NCBI GenBank assembly: GCA_037043235.1
Contig: JAWRVZ010000077.1
Span: 558,001-622,000, forward strand
Source of the DNA: Rhodeus uyekii
Taxonomy: Eukaryota; Chordata; Actinopteri; Cypriniformes; Acheilognathidae
Reading direction: 5' to 3'
DNA length: 64,000 nt
This document shows positions 51,398 through 64,000 of the stretch, piece after piece. Within the stretch, counting starts at the first letter, position 1. Every line of letters begins with the position of its first letter. Position numbers and translations under genes: made by a program. Below the pieces are notes generated by a model. The model ran no database searches. It was not told the DNA's origin and saw nothing but the letters and a program-made list of their open reading frames with translations.

Positions 51398-51890
51398 TGA
51401 AGTCAAGTCAAGTCAAGTCACCTTTATTTATATAGCGCTTTTTACAATGTAGATTGTTTCAAAGCAGCTTTACAGGAAAAACAATATAAACAAAGTTTGT
51501 TTGGCTGAACAGAAGCCCCAAAAGAGCAGGCGAATCAATACAATTGATGAATTTTAAGTGTTAAGTTTCCCCAACTGAGCAAGCCATAGGCGACAGCGGC
51601 AAGGAACCAAAACTCCGGCAGGTGACGTAACGAATGAAGAATAGAATGGAGAAAAAACCTTGGGAGAAACCAGGCTCAGTTGGGGGACCAGTTCTCCTCT
51701 GGCCAACAGCCAAACCGTGCATGATTATTATACAACAATTCAAGTCCAATATGAAGTCCAATTTGGTCCGGTTAGAGATGGGTTCATGATCGTCACAGGG
51801 GAGGGTCCAGTAGAGTCACGGTCTCCGCAGACACCCCAGGGCAGTGCTGTGCTCGTGTCCAGGTCAAAGTGAGGGTTAGCCGGGTGATAA
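51398..51890. repeat. Interspersed repeat, second of two abutting families
   Basis: Starts AGTCAAGTCAAGTCACCTTT, ATTTATATAGCGCTTTTTAC and TTTCAAAGCAGCTTTACA, then CCTTGGGAGAAACCAGGCTC and CAGTTCTCCTCTGGCCAACA. A widespread cyprinid repeat; its first 80 bp recur inverted at 15478-15540. Confidence 0.7.
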
Positions 51891-51939
51891 GTGTCTTTGA
51901 TTATTTTTGTAGCTCTACCTCTGCATCGTCTGTTATGAC

Positions 51940-52830
51940 ACTTCTATCAATTATCATTTTGACTTCTCATAATTATGACTTTTCTATCTTAGATTTTCAA
52001 TTTATCTCATAATTGTTACTTTGATCTAATAATTTTGATTTATCTCTTAATTTCAGCTTTTTATCTAAATTTTGACTTGACTGATGATTTTGTCTTGTCA
52101 TCTCATTATTTCTACTTTTTATCTCATGATTATGTAACAATGGGGACTCACAGGCAGAGATCCAAGTGCGTGTCTTTATTAAGAATGGTCGTATAGGCAG
52201 AAGGTCAGGGCAAACAGAGAGCATACGTAATTGGAAATCCAGGCAAGAGTCAGAAAGGCAGGCAGACAGAATCAGGTACGATAATCCAGGCACAGATTGG
52301 GGCAGGCAGAACAGAATCAAACACGGGTAACAGCAGAATCAGCAACAGGAACTCAGACAGCACTATAACCTCTCAGAATGATACCCGTAGTAAATCAAGA
52401 CCTCACAATGTGTGTGCATGCATGTGAGTCTTTTATAGTTCATGTAATGGTGTCCAGCTGGTGTGACAATCACCAGTCCAATGTGTGGGTTTCTGGGAAA
52501 TGTAGTGTGTGCGTCATTATATATGTGAGCTCCCTCCGGTGGCCAGAGAGGGAAACGCGGAGCTCATATTCATAACAGATTATAACTTGCCATGTAATAA
52601 TTATGACTTTTTATCCTTATAATTTCAATTTAGCTCATAATTCTGTCTTTTTGTCTCAATTTTAATTTATCTCATGATTTTGTCATTTTATCTCATAATT
52701 TCAACTTTTCATCCCATAATTATGACTTAGTATCTTTTTCTTATTTTTAATACCCAATTTCATCTGATCTTTTTTTATACTTTCTATCTCATAATTATGA
52801 CTTGGTATGTCATAATTTCAACTTCAATGT
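51940..52830. repeat. ATCTCATAATTATGACTTT minisatellite, split by an insertion
   Basis: Degenerate units of about 20 bp built on TATCTCATAATTATGACTTT run at about 51945-52133 and resume at about 52578-52825. The interruption is the element at 52134-52577. Confidence 0.85.
52134..52577. mobile_element. 444-bp insertion flanked by GATTAT
   Basis: Starts GTAACAATGGGGACTCACAG and ends CTCATATTCATAACA, with GATTAT on both sides (52128-52133 and 52578-52583). The interior resembles a common fish interspersed repeat (GTGTCTTTATTAAGAATGG, CTCCCTCCGGTGGCCAGAGA). GATTAT is also part of the host minisatellite unit, so the duplication is suggestive, not proven. Confidence 0.6.
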
Positions 52831-53574
52831 CAAATGACGATTGATCACATTTACCTGTTTTTCTTTTGTGTTCATATGTGTAGACTGCTGTAGACAGGAC
52901 AGTCCTGTTTTCCTGTTCTTATCCCAACCGGAAAACTTTTGTGTTCTACTTTTGCTAATTCTGAAGCACTGATTCTTTCATCTCAGTCTGTGTTCTTGAT
53001 TTGTCGGTCGTGTGTGATTACGGGTCAGCTCTGGGGTGTTTGAGTTCTTCCCTGTCTGTTTTCTCTCTCAGTTGCTAAGGAACTGAGATGTGGCATAAGT
53101 TGCAGTCATGCTTCTGAGTTTCAGCACCTATTAGCGATCAAAGTGATTTCAATAATCCGCAGTGTTTTAATAGTTTAATAAGTACACCGTGGGGACCGGC
53201 GAACCAAATCTGCAAATTAGCATTCCATAAAGACCCAAGTCAGGACAGCGTAAAAGCATGATAAATGACTTCAAAACGCTGCAGCTCGTGAGGATCACAG
53301 CAGTAAAACCCATTGCCTACTGTATCTTGTGTCAAAACAAAAACATTAATCCTTCATGCCACAGGCATGCCAACAAGAAAAAGCACATCCAATCATTAAT
53401 GTACATGCATCTGTGCATTATTGGTGCTCCAAAGCAGAAGTTGACATGGAATTTAAAAGAATGCATTTTAAATACTTTGGAAGTTAGAAAGTTCTGAGTG
53501 GTTGTGAGATTAATAGAGTCAAGCCAATATTTATATTCTGTGCTTGTATCCACCACCGAATAAAAAATAAATGG

Positions 53575-53810
53575 GCAATTCCGACTAAATTCTGACTTAA
53601 TTCCTCACAAATGCGAGTCTGTCTTGAAATTCTGATTTTATACCTTGTGATTTTACTTTAATTTTCGCAAATGCAAGTTTGTCTTGCATTACTTACTTTA
53701 TTTCTCACAATTCTTACTATATCCTGCAATTCTTACTTTATATCTTACAACTGTGAGATAATTATCTTTTAAAATGTTTTATTCAGTGGCGTAAACAAGC
53801 TTCCATGCAA
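53575..53810. repeat. Degenerate TTCTGACTTTAT minisatellite with MITE end
   Basis: Units such as CAAATGCGAGTCTGTCTTGAAATTC..TTTATACCTTG repeat loosely and end in TTTTATTCAGTGGCGTAAAC-AAGCTTCCATGC. That is one end of the 9684-9933 MITE family. Confidence 0.7.
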
Positions 53811-54469
53811 TCTAATTCTATAGATAAACATTAAAAACATTCACTGCGTGTTGTTGTCTTTTTTTATTTCAATTTTTTTCCTTTGCCAAAAGCACTGTTC
53901 TCTGGATTCTGAAGGGATTATGTTTTATTCAGCCAATGTTACAGTTTTATCTTTTCTTGTGTGATTAGAAGTCACACACCGCTGTCTTCTTTTCAGCATG
54001 TGTGATGTTTTGATTTTTCATCTCTCTGAGGGGATAGAGAGACTGTGCTCTGTGTTGTCCTGGCATTACGCTTCAGATGAAAAGCCCCCAGTGCTCTTCC
54101 TTTGGGCCCCTCTCTCTCTGTTGGACTCAAGGAGCCCGATGCCACATTTCAGACACTCATTTCAATGCTGTGATGTATTGTGACGGGATGGAGTTAGCTT
54201 TATGAATGGCTTTTATCACACCCCAGGGATGCTCATCGACACACTGTTCCTAAAGAATAAACCTTTACGGGACTCGCCAGTGTATACAGAGTGCAGAAAT
54301 GCTGCCATTTGTATGGTGTTTACTGGTTTTATGTTTGTGCATGGGTTGGAGAAAGTGCACAAACAATGCAGCTTATTAAGGAGAAAAGTGTTATTCCTTT
54401 CTAAGCAATCAAACTTCCTGATTTCTACCATTTAATGGATGCTATAACTTGTGAAAAATCCCATAGACC

Positions 54470-55135
54470 ACAATATCCAAGCAATCATGAGTAACCACTT
54501 GGTAATGCCTAAGCAACCACCAAAACGCCCTAGTAACCACAAAGCACCTTAGCAACGCCCTAGCAACCAACAAATTACCCTGGCAACCACTTAGTAATGC
54601 CTAAGCAACCACCAAAACACCCTAGTAACCACAAAACGCCATAGCAACCAAATAATCACCCTGGCAACCACTTAGTAATGCCTTAACAACCATAAATACA
54701 CATTAGGAACCTCAAATTCAACCTAGCAACCACCAAATCACCCTGGTACCCATCAAAAGCACCCTGAAAACCACTTGTTAATGTCAAGCTCTAATACGCA
54801 TAAATCACATAGCAACCACAAAGTACCCTAGTGACCACCTAAACCGCACTAGCAACCACAAAGCATCCTTGTAACCACCAAGTAATACCTTAGCAACCAC
54901 AAATGCAACCTAGTAATCACAAAGCACACTAGTAACTACTAGCAACCACCAAAGCACGGTGGTCACTACTTGGTAATGTTTAGCAACCGCCAATACAACA
55001 TAGTAAGTACTTAGCAACATTAATAACATTCAGTAATTCCTCACCAACCACCAATATACCTTAGTGACCACATAGCAACCTAGAAATGTCATAGCAACCA
55101 CAAAAGCATCCTGGCAACCAACTGGTAATGCAACA
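54470..55135. repeat. CCTAGCAACCACCAAA minisatellite
   Basis: Dozens of degenerate units built on CCCTAGCAACCACCAAAACA, TGGCAACCACTTAGTAATGC and CCTAGTAACCACAAAGCACC, 20-45 bp each. Strand-asymmetric (C and A rich on plus). No gene. Confidence 0.92.
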
Positions 55136-57100
55136 AGTTTTACATTGGCAAAAAAAAAACCACACATAGTGTGCTATTAGGATTATGTTTTAAATGATTT
55201 TTATGGTTGCATAATACAAAACCGAGAAGGCTGTTCGTAATATGTAGATATCGACCCCCCTGCTGATAAATAAGCCAGGGGGATTTGCATTCAAACTCCC
55301 CCATAGTGATCTGCATTGATTTGCAGTGCGCGGCAGGATTCCAGGAATATTGAAGCTAGAGCAGCACAGCTGGTTGTCGATATCGTTAATATCAGTCTCC
55401 ACATCCAACCTTGGACAAATCATCTGTTTGATCCAGCCAGTGCAACTACACAGAGAAACGCAAGAATCCCAACCGAGGTAGAAGAAGCCTGAGGTCATGT
55501 GATGCTAATGAGCTGTTCTTTCTCCCATAGTGCAGATGCTTATCTAGAGTAATTCAATCCTCATGTGTGAAGGGAGGACCCTATGAGGTTGTTGTTATGC
55601 CATTTACGGCACCTTGAGTTGTGATGCTCCTAAGTGTAAACCGATCTGCCTCTTTCACGAAAGCAGATCATGGATTCTAGATGCATCTGACAGAAACTAA
55701 AGATGCTATTGATCCAAAGTTGTCTGGGTGTTTCGAGTCAGTGGAACTAATCTGGACACCGTAATTGGCTGAAGTCTAAACACGCCCTCTTCCTCTTCCC
55801 TTTTACGACTGAGACAATCCCCAGTTGCCTCGGCATGACCCCCAACTCTTTCCGTCTTTCACATAGTCTCTCTTTTGGTGGCTTTTGTCCACCTCCCAGT
55901 GTATTGTTGTCATCCAAACGTTCCCAATTAACAATGCTGCTGCTTTTTCTGAAAAGATGAGACCTGGATATCCATCACAGGGTCAGTGTTTTTCTTAAGA
56001 GCCCTGAATGGCAGAGCATTGAAGAATAAAGGGGGTGTTCTGTTTACCAGTCAAAAATGCGGCATTGTTGGCATGTAATTGAAAACGGGTGCCTCAGTGC
56101 CTGCATATTTTGACTACTGAGCCCAGAGTATTTCTAGCACATCATCAACAGGTTTTGTTGAGCGGTGTAGACATGTACAATGCGCTTCTCTGAATGCTGA
56201 AGGAGCTGTATCAAGCTCCCCCTTATAAAAGCCGTCCAGCAAGTGAAGTAGGTGCCCTGAATAAATTATGCAAATTTAGCAGAAAGAATAACAACAGGGA
56301 GTGCAGAAACAGTGTGATTCTGTGAGGTTTAGTACAGGCACAAGATGTAACCACATGCTCTTCAGAGTGTAAGAATCAATCATTTTTGTGATAGAAAGTG
56401 TAAATATAACTGTTGGTTGAGCCATTCATTCTGAGTTGGGTGCATTTGGGCATTCTTGTTTTCTCAACTATGTGACTTAAAACAAATGAATGCATGAATT
56501 TTGATATTTCTGAAATTGAAAACACAAGACAATAGATTAGTTACCAATTCATCATCACTTTATTATGTTTTTTATAAACCCCTTTGACTGGAGCATGGAA
56601 TGTTTCTGCATAAATGACCAGTTTTATTTTAGAGGTTAGTGCAGCACCGATATTGTAAAATAATAGTAACATCTAATTAAACCAATGTGGAATGATTTAA
56701 AAAATGTTCACCTAAAAAAGAAGAAGAAAGATTGACTTTCAAAACTGAATGTAGCCTAATATTTATTACAATATATTAAGAGATTTTTTTCTTTTGTTTA
56801 AAACAGTCCAACAGGTGTCAACAGGCAGCTTTCAGAGTAAAGGTCCTTTCTAATAATTTATAATGCAATGCATGCACATACCAACAAACACACATTGCAT
56901 GTTGTTTAAATCTCAACAAGCTTTCAGCGCGTTATAAACGGTCAGCTTTACATTTAATGTCATGTTGCGTGTCACTAGCACTGTTTCTTGAGCATGCACG
57001 TCCCGTTATTCGGACCGCAACCCCACGATTGATTATGCGCGAGACTGTCGAGGCGATGGGCGGCGCGTGAACGCGGAGTCTCTCCTCTCGCGCGCTGTGA
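55136..57100. other. Intergenic, nothing recognised
   Basis: Unique-looking sequence without a supported exon. From about 56985 the base composition turns CpG-rich (CACGTCCCGTTATTCGGACC, GGGCGGCGCGTGAACGCGG, CTCTCGCGCGC), which fits the promoter or 5' UTR of the exon at 57246. Confidence 0.45.
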
Positions 57101-57245
57101 TCGTACAGTGAATGAAGCACTAGCGTGGGAAAGACGAACAGGATAGGCGAAACTCTGACATGGATCCGCAGTAACATCACTGCAAGAGCTGTTATTGCGT
57201 TATCGATAGTTCAGCGTTCACTCTGCGTGTTTCTCGAGTCTGAAG

Positions 57246-57312
57246 ATGATGCGTCTGATCGCAGCCAAATCACATCTGTTCATCGCGCAGCTGTGGCTCA
57301 TCTGTCACACAG
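57246..57312 (+). CDS. Candidate first exon with signal peptide, gene unidentified
   Basis: After a CpG-rich stretch, two consecutive ATGs (57246, 57249) open 22 codons plus one base: basic start MMRLIAAKSH, then a hydrophobic core LFIAQLWLIC. A donor GTAACA follows in phase 1, the usual phase for a signal-peptide exon of a secreted or membrane protein. I do not recognise the gene, and no following exon is visible before the right edge, which would imply an intron over 6.6 kb. Another ATG at 57125 opens a longer frame over the same bases but reads as low-quality protein. Confidence 0.4.
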
Positions 57313-57536
57313 GTAACAAGTCAGTCCAGTCATGAGTGATGGATGCATCCTCGTACATATCTGTTTGGACATCAATGCATTGATGCGTAAAGTTGCGTGT
57401 ATCCAAGAGCTTTGTTTCCACAGGTTGTTCGTGCATTTCTCAATGTTTTTTTTATTTTTATTGAAAGTAGTCATCTCAGTCCTATACGATTGAAAACATT
57501 GCAATAACTATGTTCTGAAAATTTAAAATTAAAATG

Positions 57537-57637
<101 letters not shown>

Positions 57638-58327
57638 ATCTCCATGCTTTGTCCTTTAAAACTCTTTATAGGACAAGGCATGGAAATCTTTTGATAGATC
57701 TATAGATATATAGATAGATAAACATTTACACACACATATGTGCATATATATGTATATACTGTATATAATGATATGTGTGTGTGTGTGTGTGTGTGTGTGT
57801 ATTTAATCTCAGTTTTATAGGACATGGACATTAATCAAAGTTTAATGTATTGTTATTAATCATTTAAGTGCTACTTTTGTTGCGTTTTATTTGAGGTTGT
57901 ATAAGTTACTTTTTAATGTTGTTACAAGGGTTTAAAGCGTAATTTCTCTCGTACAGAACAATCCAATATCAGATTTTTGAAGAGTGTGGATGTTTAATAA
58001 TACATATAAAATGTGTTGTTTTATTATGCAGGATGTAAACCTAAATGGTTTTGTTTTTTTTATGCTCAGGCACTGAAATTAGTTTTTATGATTATTAAAT
58101 TAATGCTGTGTTTTAATTTCAGTTTTTAAGTCTAGTTTCAAGGACGTTTCAGCAGTAGGATAGACTTTGGCTCATTGCTCTTGGCACTCGATCACCAATA
58201 TGATGGTCTTTTAATCTCTCTGTCTCTGTTCATCCTGCTGAATTAAATGTGATTTGACATGGTGGGGAAATAGAAAGTAATGTGGTTTTGACTGCATGTG
58301 TCTTGGGCCGTCTGCATCTTTGATGCC

Positions 58328-58419
58328 CTCACTCACTCACTCACTCACTCACTCACTCACTCACTCACTCACTCACTCACTCACTCACTCACTCACTCAC
58401 TCACTCACTCACTCACTCA
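58328..58419. repeat. (CTCA)23 microsatellite
   Basis: An uninterrupted CTCA array of about 92 bp. Confidence 0.97.
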
Positions 58420-58687
58420 TGCTGCTCTCTTCTCTTCAGAGTTGATCTCAGTGATGTGACAATACACCATTGTCCTACATCAGCTATAACACTGCTGATT
58501 TTGCTGAGACGCATTAGTTATTTCTCGTTCAGGAGTTACACAGGCAGCTGTGTTGTCACTTTATGTGATATGCAGAGTGCTGGCATATGTTATGCCCTGC
58601 TGTTGGATGTGATGGCAGGGGAAGCCCATTTTGTGCTGCTTTTGTTTCATTGACGCTCTTTCACCATTAATGCCAGCAGCAGGAAGT

Positions 58688-58689
<2 letters not shown>

Positions 58690-58720
<31 letters not shown>
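58690..58720. repeat. (AG)n microsatellite
   Basis: About 15 AG units. Confidence 0.95.
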
Positions 58721-58725
<5 letters not shown>

Positions 58726-61700
58726 GCCCACCAAACACATAATTGATCGATTCGAACCAGGGTCACCCTGCCATGTCTAAACAAAATAGCCACACCATGG
58801 GCGGTGGTTGAAAAAAAGAAAAAAAGAAATAAGATAAGTTTATCTTGATCAAATGACTGACAGTGAAAGATTGATTTTCACCCCCACAATCCAAAGGCAT
58901 TTCATTATTAGAAATGATCTGACAGTGAGAGGCATTACCAATCAATTGCCACATGTTGTTACACACAACATAAAGTATCATATTTAGTATAACATTCCAT
59001 ATTGGATTGTGTTCCCATTTATTATCAGTCATACAATTTGTGATCTGTAATGTCACATTGTTTATGCTGCTTCTTAGAGTGATTTGAACCCTTCTCCATT
59101 TCCTTTATAAAGGGTTATTGAAAATGCTTCATAAAAAGTTACTGTTCAGACCTTCATGGACTTTGGTTTAGTGGTATTTGGCATCAGAAGCCTGAACTTT
59201 TTCAAGCTACATGATACCAAACCAAGGGTTCAGAGAGGACATATTTGATACCTGCACAGTGCACATTTGTATTTGACTTTTTTTTTCTTCTGTTTTAACA
59301 CTGGATATTGTCTCCAACTGGTTCTCAACTGATGGGTCATGGCCATAAAATTTAAATGTATGCAAATTGTGGAAACGCTTAATTTCATAGTGACTCTGTT
59401 ACACATGCACTTACCACAGCAATAACAGTACATTTATGCATAATTACAAGCAACACACCCAAAACCAAATCCTATTCTTAACCCTTCTTATGAAGTAAAT
59501 ATATGTGCTTCATTAGTATTACTCTGTACTTCAAAGGACAAAGGATACATTTTTATTGAAAAATGCAACAAATTATGAAATCATGCATGGCTAATAGCCT
59601 AATTGGTGTTTAAAAGAAGCTGAAAACATCAATGCACAGGCTGTGCATCAATCCAGAAATCGGTCTGTCATTTGCTAGAATCTCATCAAATTTGACAGAT
59701 GCCATCGTGGACGGGTTGTATAATTGAAAACCGACAAATCTAGGCAAAGTACACAAAAACACAACCCATAATACATTTAAATACAGGTTCACTCATAATG
59801 GAGATAAATTTAGTTTGCCAACCACAATGCGTTTTATGCCATCATTCATGAATTAATGATGATTAGAGTATGAAACCATTTAGGATAAATTTACGAGACA
59901 TTTAGAAATGAATGTTCCTTTTCAGCCCATGCCATGTTAATCATTTTGCATATTGTTGGATCTATGGATTTTCTGAAGCCAAACCCAGTGAGAACAACTG
60001 CTCTGTATAACCTTTATCATCAATAAATAAATCCATGTCAAATCCATATTAATTATTGAAGAGCATGGTCTATTTAAAACTCAGCAGTTGTACCCTATTT
60101 AAGCATAAAAAAACAAGTCCACTGAGTTTTGTTTATTGGAACATGAAGAGATTTCCATGAGTGTGTGATGTTAAATTGTGATTTCTGCAGAAATTTCTGT
60201 GAATCCAACTTGCACTCAAAGGACAAACTGTGCATCAGAGTCCACCCGGATAATGAGAGTCACCAGCGCAGGCTTGTCTATGCTGAGCACTAGAAGCAGC
60301 TCCAGTTGACTTCCAGCGCCCGTCTGTGTGTAACACAGCCTGAGGCAATGTTGCTTGTACTGTTATGTCATCCTAAAAAATGGAGACTTACGTAATCAAC
60401 AGAGGTGTACTCTATATTAAATGCACATTGATTCTAATCAAGTTAAAAGTTTTTGCTGAACATTATGCCCAAACCTTTTGCTGAATCTCAATTAACCTGC
60501 ATCAAAATAACATGCTATCTGTTTGTTTTTGGCCTAAAATATCCCCCAGAGAAAAGCTATTCAGCAGTGGAGAAATACAATCTCCTCACATTCAGAACAT
60601 TCTGAGATATGAATGTTTTTATTATTATTTATTAATGAGATTTTATAGCAAAACTTCACACCTGTCACAGGCTACATGCTTAACTTAAGCCGATTTATTT
60701 CATTATTTTCACCCGAGAGTAGTGTTGAAATTCTGAGAGAAGATTTGTTTTTAAAGCCCATTTCTTGATTCTCTCTGTAAGAGCTCGATGCCGTTCTACA
60801 GATTTTCTTCTTATCTATAGTGTAAATGTTCAGGGAGGAGGCATAGAACTGGAGAAAGCGTGAAATGAGACCAAACGCTGAAGAAACGAGTAAACCGGTT
60901 TTCCTCCTGACCTCAGGATGTGGAGCTGGAGCTCTAGCTCATAAGGGCAGAATTCTGGCTTTGGCTCGGTCCAGCGGACGGACAATGATGCGAGGAAAGA
61001 ATGCTTTTCTCCTGTTAAAGAAAGATGGAGGATTTGGTTCCCTTTCCGAATCGGATCTGACCTGGTGTCTATGGCGATAGGGAGGAAGTCCTAGTGGCTG
61101 AACGCCACCGGAGGTTCTGTCTGTTGTCAAGGAGTTTCCTCTGGCATGTCCTAAAGCTGAATGGAGAGCGTCTCCTGCTCGGATGTGCAGCGACCAGCCC
61201 AGATAAAAGCATTGTGGATATTTTATATTGTCAGACACAGCACTTTTTTTGCTTTTGCCACATTTTATGCTGTCAAATACGTTTGCTGAGTTATACTTAA
61301 AATGATTTGTGTTATGACAGTCAATGTAGTCTGTTTCATATTTTTGTCTTCGAAAGATGAAATTATTAATGTTTTGCTACCATCACTACTAATAGACATA
61401 CTTATAGTGATGTTAGAGTTTGGTGATTTGAATAAACCCCTAACATTAAATATTACAGTTTTGTGTGCAAAAATATTGTCGCTTTTAGCTTTCCTGTAGC
61501 TCAAACAGCAGAGCATGGTGCTTGCAACGTCAAGGTTATGGGTTTGATTTTTGACTATAGGTTTGACCCTTTTATTCTTATTTCTTTTAGTTTTGACGTT
61601 GTTTAACACTTGTTCACTAATTGGTGTGCTAAGCAGCGTTGAGAACGCAAGTTACATAATCAGATCATTATTTTTCAAGTAACTGAATTTATAATAAATA

Positions 61701-64000
61701 AATTTACTACAAAATTAATACAAGTTACTCCCATGTATTGACCGATGCTTGGAGAGACATGTTGAGAGACATCGGGAGTAAAATGCAGAGCGCGTTGTGA
61801 GTAAACAGAATGGTTATTGTAGTTCTACACTAAATGTGAGCATGCATTTACTCAACACAATTGCACAAAAACAGATTCAGTATTCCTCAAAATGAATTAA
61901 AACAGTGAAGCGCTAACTCAGAATATTACACAATATTAAAATATGCTAAAGTACACAAATTTAATCTCAACTTATCTCAATGTCTTTGCGGCTGACCTTT
62001 GATTTTCCACTGAGCCACTCACATCTATTGTATATTTGTTAATTGTACATTTAGCAGGGAATTTTATGTTTTTCCAAAGCGACTTGCATTCTTCAATAAA
62101 TAAATATTTTTATTTATTTAAAAAAATCCTGAACAACCATGTACATTCTCATCAAAAACTGTCTTAAATATGCAATAATTTGGTTAATATAATTTACTTG
62201 TTATACAAGCTGAAAAGTAGTTTATTTTTTCATCCTTGTTCAACAGGGAAATCTCACAACAGGGCCAAGGATGTGTGAGCCAATTGTTAATTGTTTACAA
62301 AAGTATCCCCCCCATGCTATGAGCTAGTCAAGCAATTATCACATCATTTATCATCACATTAGACATTTTCATGATTGCCTAAGTAGAGTTCAGTGGTCCA
62401 TTGATTTGGGCCCCCCCAAAAAAATAACAGCTCTCCAAAACCAGCTCAGAGCTCAGTTTATCTTACAGAGAACTATGCAGTTATAAAGGCAAATTCATTT
62501 GCTAAAGGTTGGATTAGTGAATTTGAGCGACTCTTGGAGGCAGAGCAGAGTATGAGAACTGGGCTGGGTGTCAGGGAAGGTATAAACCCCCAGCTGTTCA
62601 CTGGCATTACTACCTTCAGCTATAGTCACTGCATTCTCACGCAGACCACATGTCACTTTCCCTCTGACTCCTGCTGCAACAGCTGGCACAGGCTGCACAC
62701 ATACACCAAGACATCTTTCCCCAAAAAACATCATTAACTGATTATTGGCTTTGAAACCATTTTCCGCTCAGAAATCTCCTAAATTGAACAAATAATCGCA
62801 AACAAATGGCAAGTAACAAACCGAGTTAAACATGAAATGTGTAGAAGAAAGACTTAAATAGTATTTTCTTGTAAAATGTACTTTGATAATTGTTGCATTA
62901 TTTACAACTGCAAAAAAATCAAATAAAAAATCCTAATTGGAGATTTATAATGTGTTAAAGTTTTAAACCATTGAAGAGATTTGTGATGTGTTGTTTTCTT
63001 GTAGAAGCCCCTAAAGGGACATGGTGAAGAAAATGATACGTCAATGCTTATTTGTTCTCGCAAATGTTTTGCGTTCCCCCAAGAAACCTTTCATTCACAT
63101 AATTTTGTCATTAACACACTCTGACATTGTTACAAACCTCTAAGTCCTTGTCCCAAATGGCTCCATCGTTTTCCTACAAGTCCGCGCTTTCACAATGTAG
63201 CGCCGCTTTGTCTGTCAGTGTGGAACTGAAGTCTCTTCCCTACTGAAACCCAAAATGAGCAATGGGACACCCTACGGTCTTGTGGATGCAAAGTGTTTCT
63301 TAAGTGGAATACAAAAGAAAATATTTAGAAAAATTGTTATGGAAATGGGATATGAGATGAGAAATATGATATGGCAGGAAGTCAGTGCTTTTGCGTTTTC
63401 TCCAAATGTTTTGTTTTCCCCTGAGACTTTGCGTTAGTTTGCAAAGACCTCAAAAGTTTTTGGACGAACTATTCCTTTAAGTTCTCATCTTAGCAAGTAT
63501 AGATGTAATATATTTCAAGATGTCAAATTTCCAGCCATTAAGTTTCTGCTATTTTCGGGAAGCTTTAAACTTTCTTTAGCTATTTCCCAACTTTTTGTTT
63601 TCCAACCCTTGACCTTAGGGATCCGAATATAATCCATGCCCTTGGGAACACATGCCATAATTCAATTAGCTGTCCATTTGAACATTTTCGTTCCCCCGTG
63701 CACCCTTTCAATGTCAAACAGGTGTTCTCCATCATGTGAGAGCAGCAATGGACACAAAACAGTTCACAAGCTGTGTTTCATCAAGACGAGGGGAGGGAAG
63801 TCCGCGTCGGAAGTTATTTAGTGACACGGCGAGGAGGGGGACTCGGATTTAAAGCCCCGTGTTTTGTTCATGAGTTAGAAACATGATGTGTTGGCCGGCT
63901 TCCCCGAGACTTTTCTAATCCTCTTATTTATTTGAATTACTCTGGAGACGTTTGCAGAGGGCAGAGGATGGTTACGATCCCTCCCCCCATCCATTTCCTA

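Noticed and set aside
60865..61080. 71-codon plus-strand frame
   Set aside because: No domain, no splice or promoter support; unlike any protein I know.

Overview
The window is vertebrate nuclear DNA, almost certainly from a cyprinid-type teleost. Genes are split into many GT-AG exons, the translated exons read as fish orthologues of human proteins, and the introns carry elements typical of fish genomes: Tc1/Tigger-like transposons, hAT-like and other MITEs, a DIRS retrotransposon, a tRNA-type SINE and long microsatellites. Exons were assembled by hand, by matching reading frame, splice sites and remembered family sequences. No database was searched.

Layout from left to right. 1-2440: first coding exon and upstream region of creb3l2 (minus strand; the rest of the gene lies off the left edge). 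3188-8624: ssbp1, mitochondrial single-strand DNA-binding protein (minus, 6 coding exons), with a Tigger-like and a Tc1-like element in its introns. 10013-24373: homologue of human C12orf56 (minus, 13 coding exons, 596 codons), whose introns hold a (CA)55 tract against a splice donor, a 46-bp satellite and a complete but broken DIRS element. 26032-31490: susd3, a one-sushi-domain membrane protein (minus, 5 exons). 35228-47130: slc13a4, sodium/sulfate cotransporter (plus, 16 exons, 635 codons). 48310-49718: coa6, a complex IV assembly factor (minus, 2 exons, 79 codons). 50900-55140: a run of interspersed repeats and minisatellites. 57246-57312: a candidate signal-peptide exon of an unidentified plus-strand gene, followed by repeat-rich, intron-like DNA to the right edge.

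The genes are ordinary housekeeping or membrane genes and do not form one pathway, although ssbp1 and coa6 both act in mitochondria. slc13a4 is divergent from susd3 and convergent with coa6. No operon, CRISPR array or prokaryotic system is present. The most structured non-gene object is the DIRS element at 16917-21968. Its inverted termini are identical over 145 bp, and an internal complementary region contains both outer ends joined together. Its reverse transcriptase and tyrosine recombinase frames are broken.
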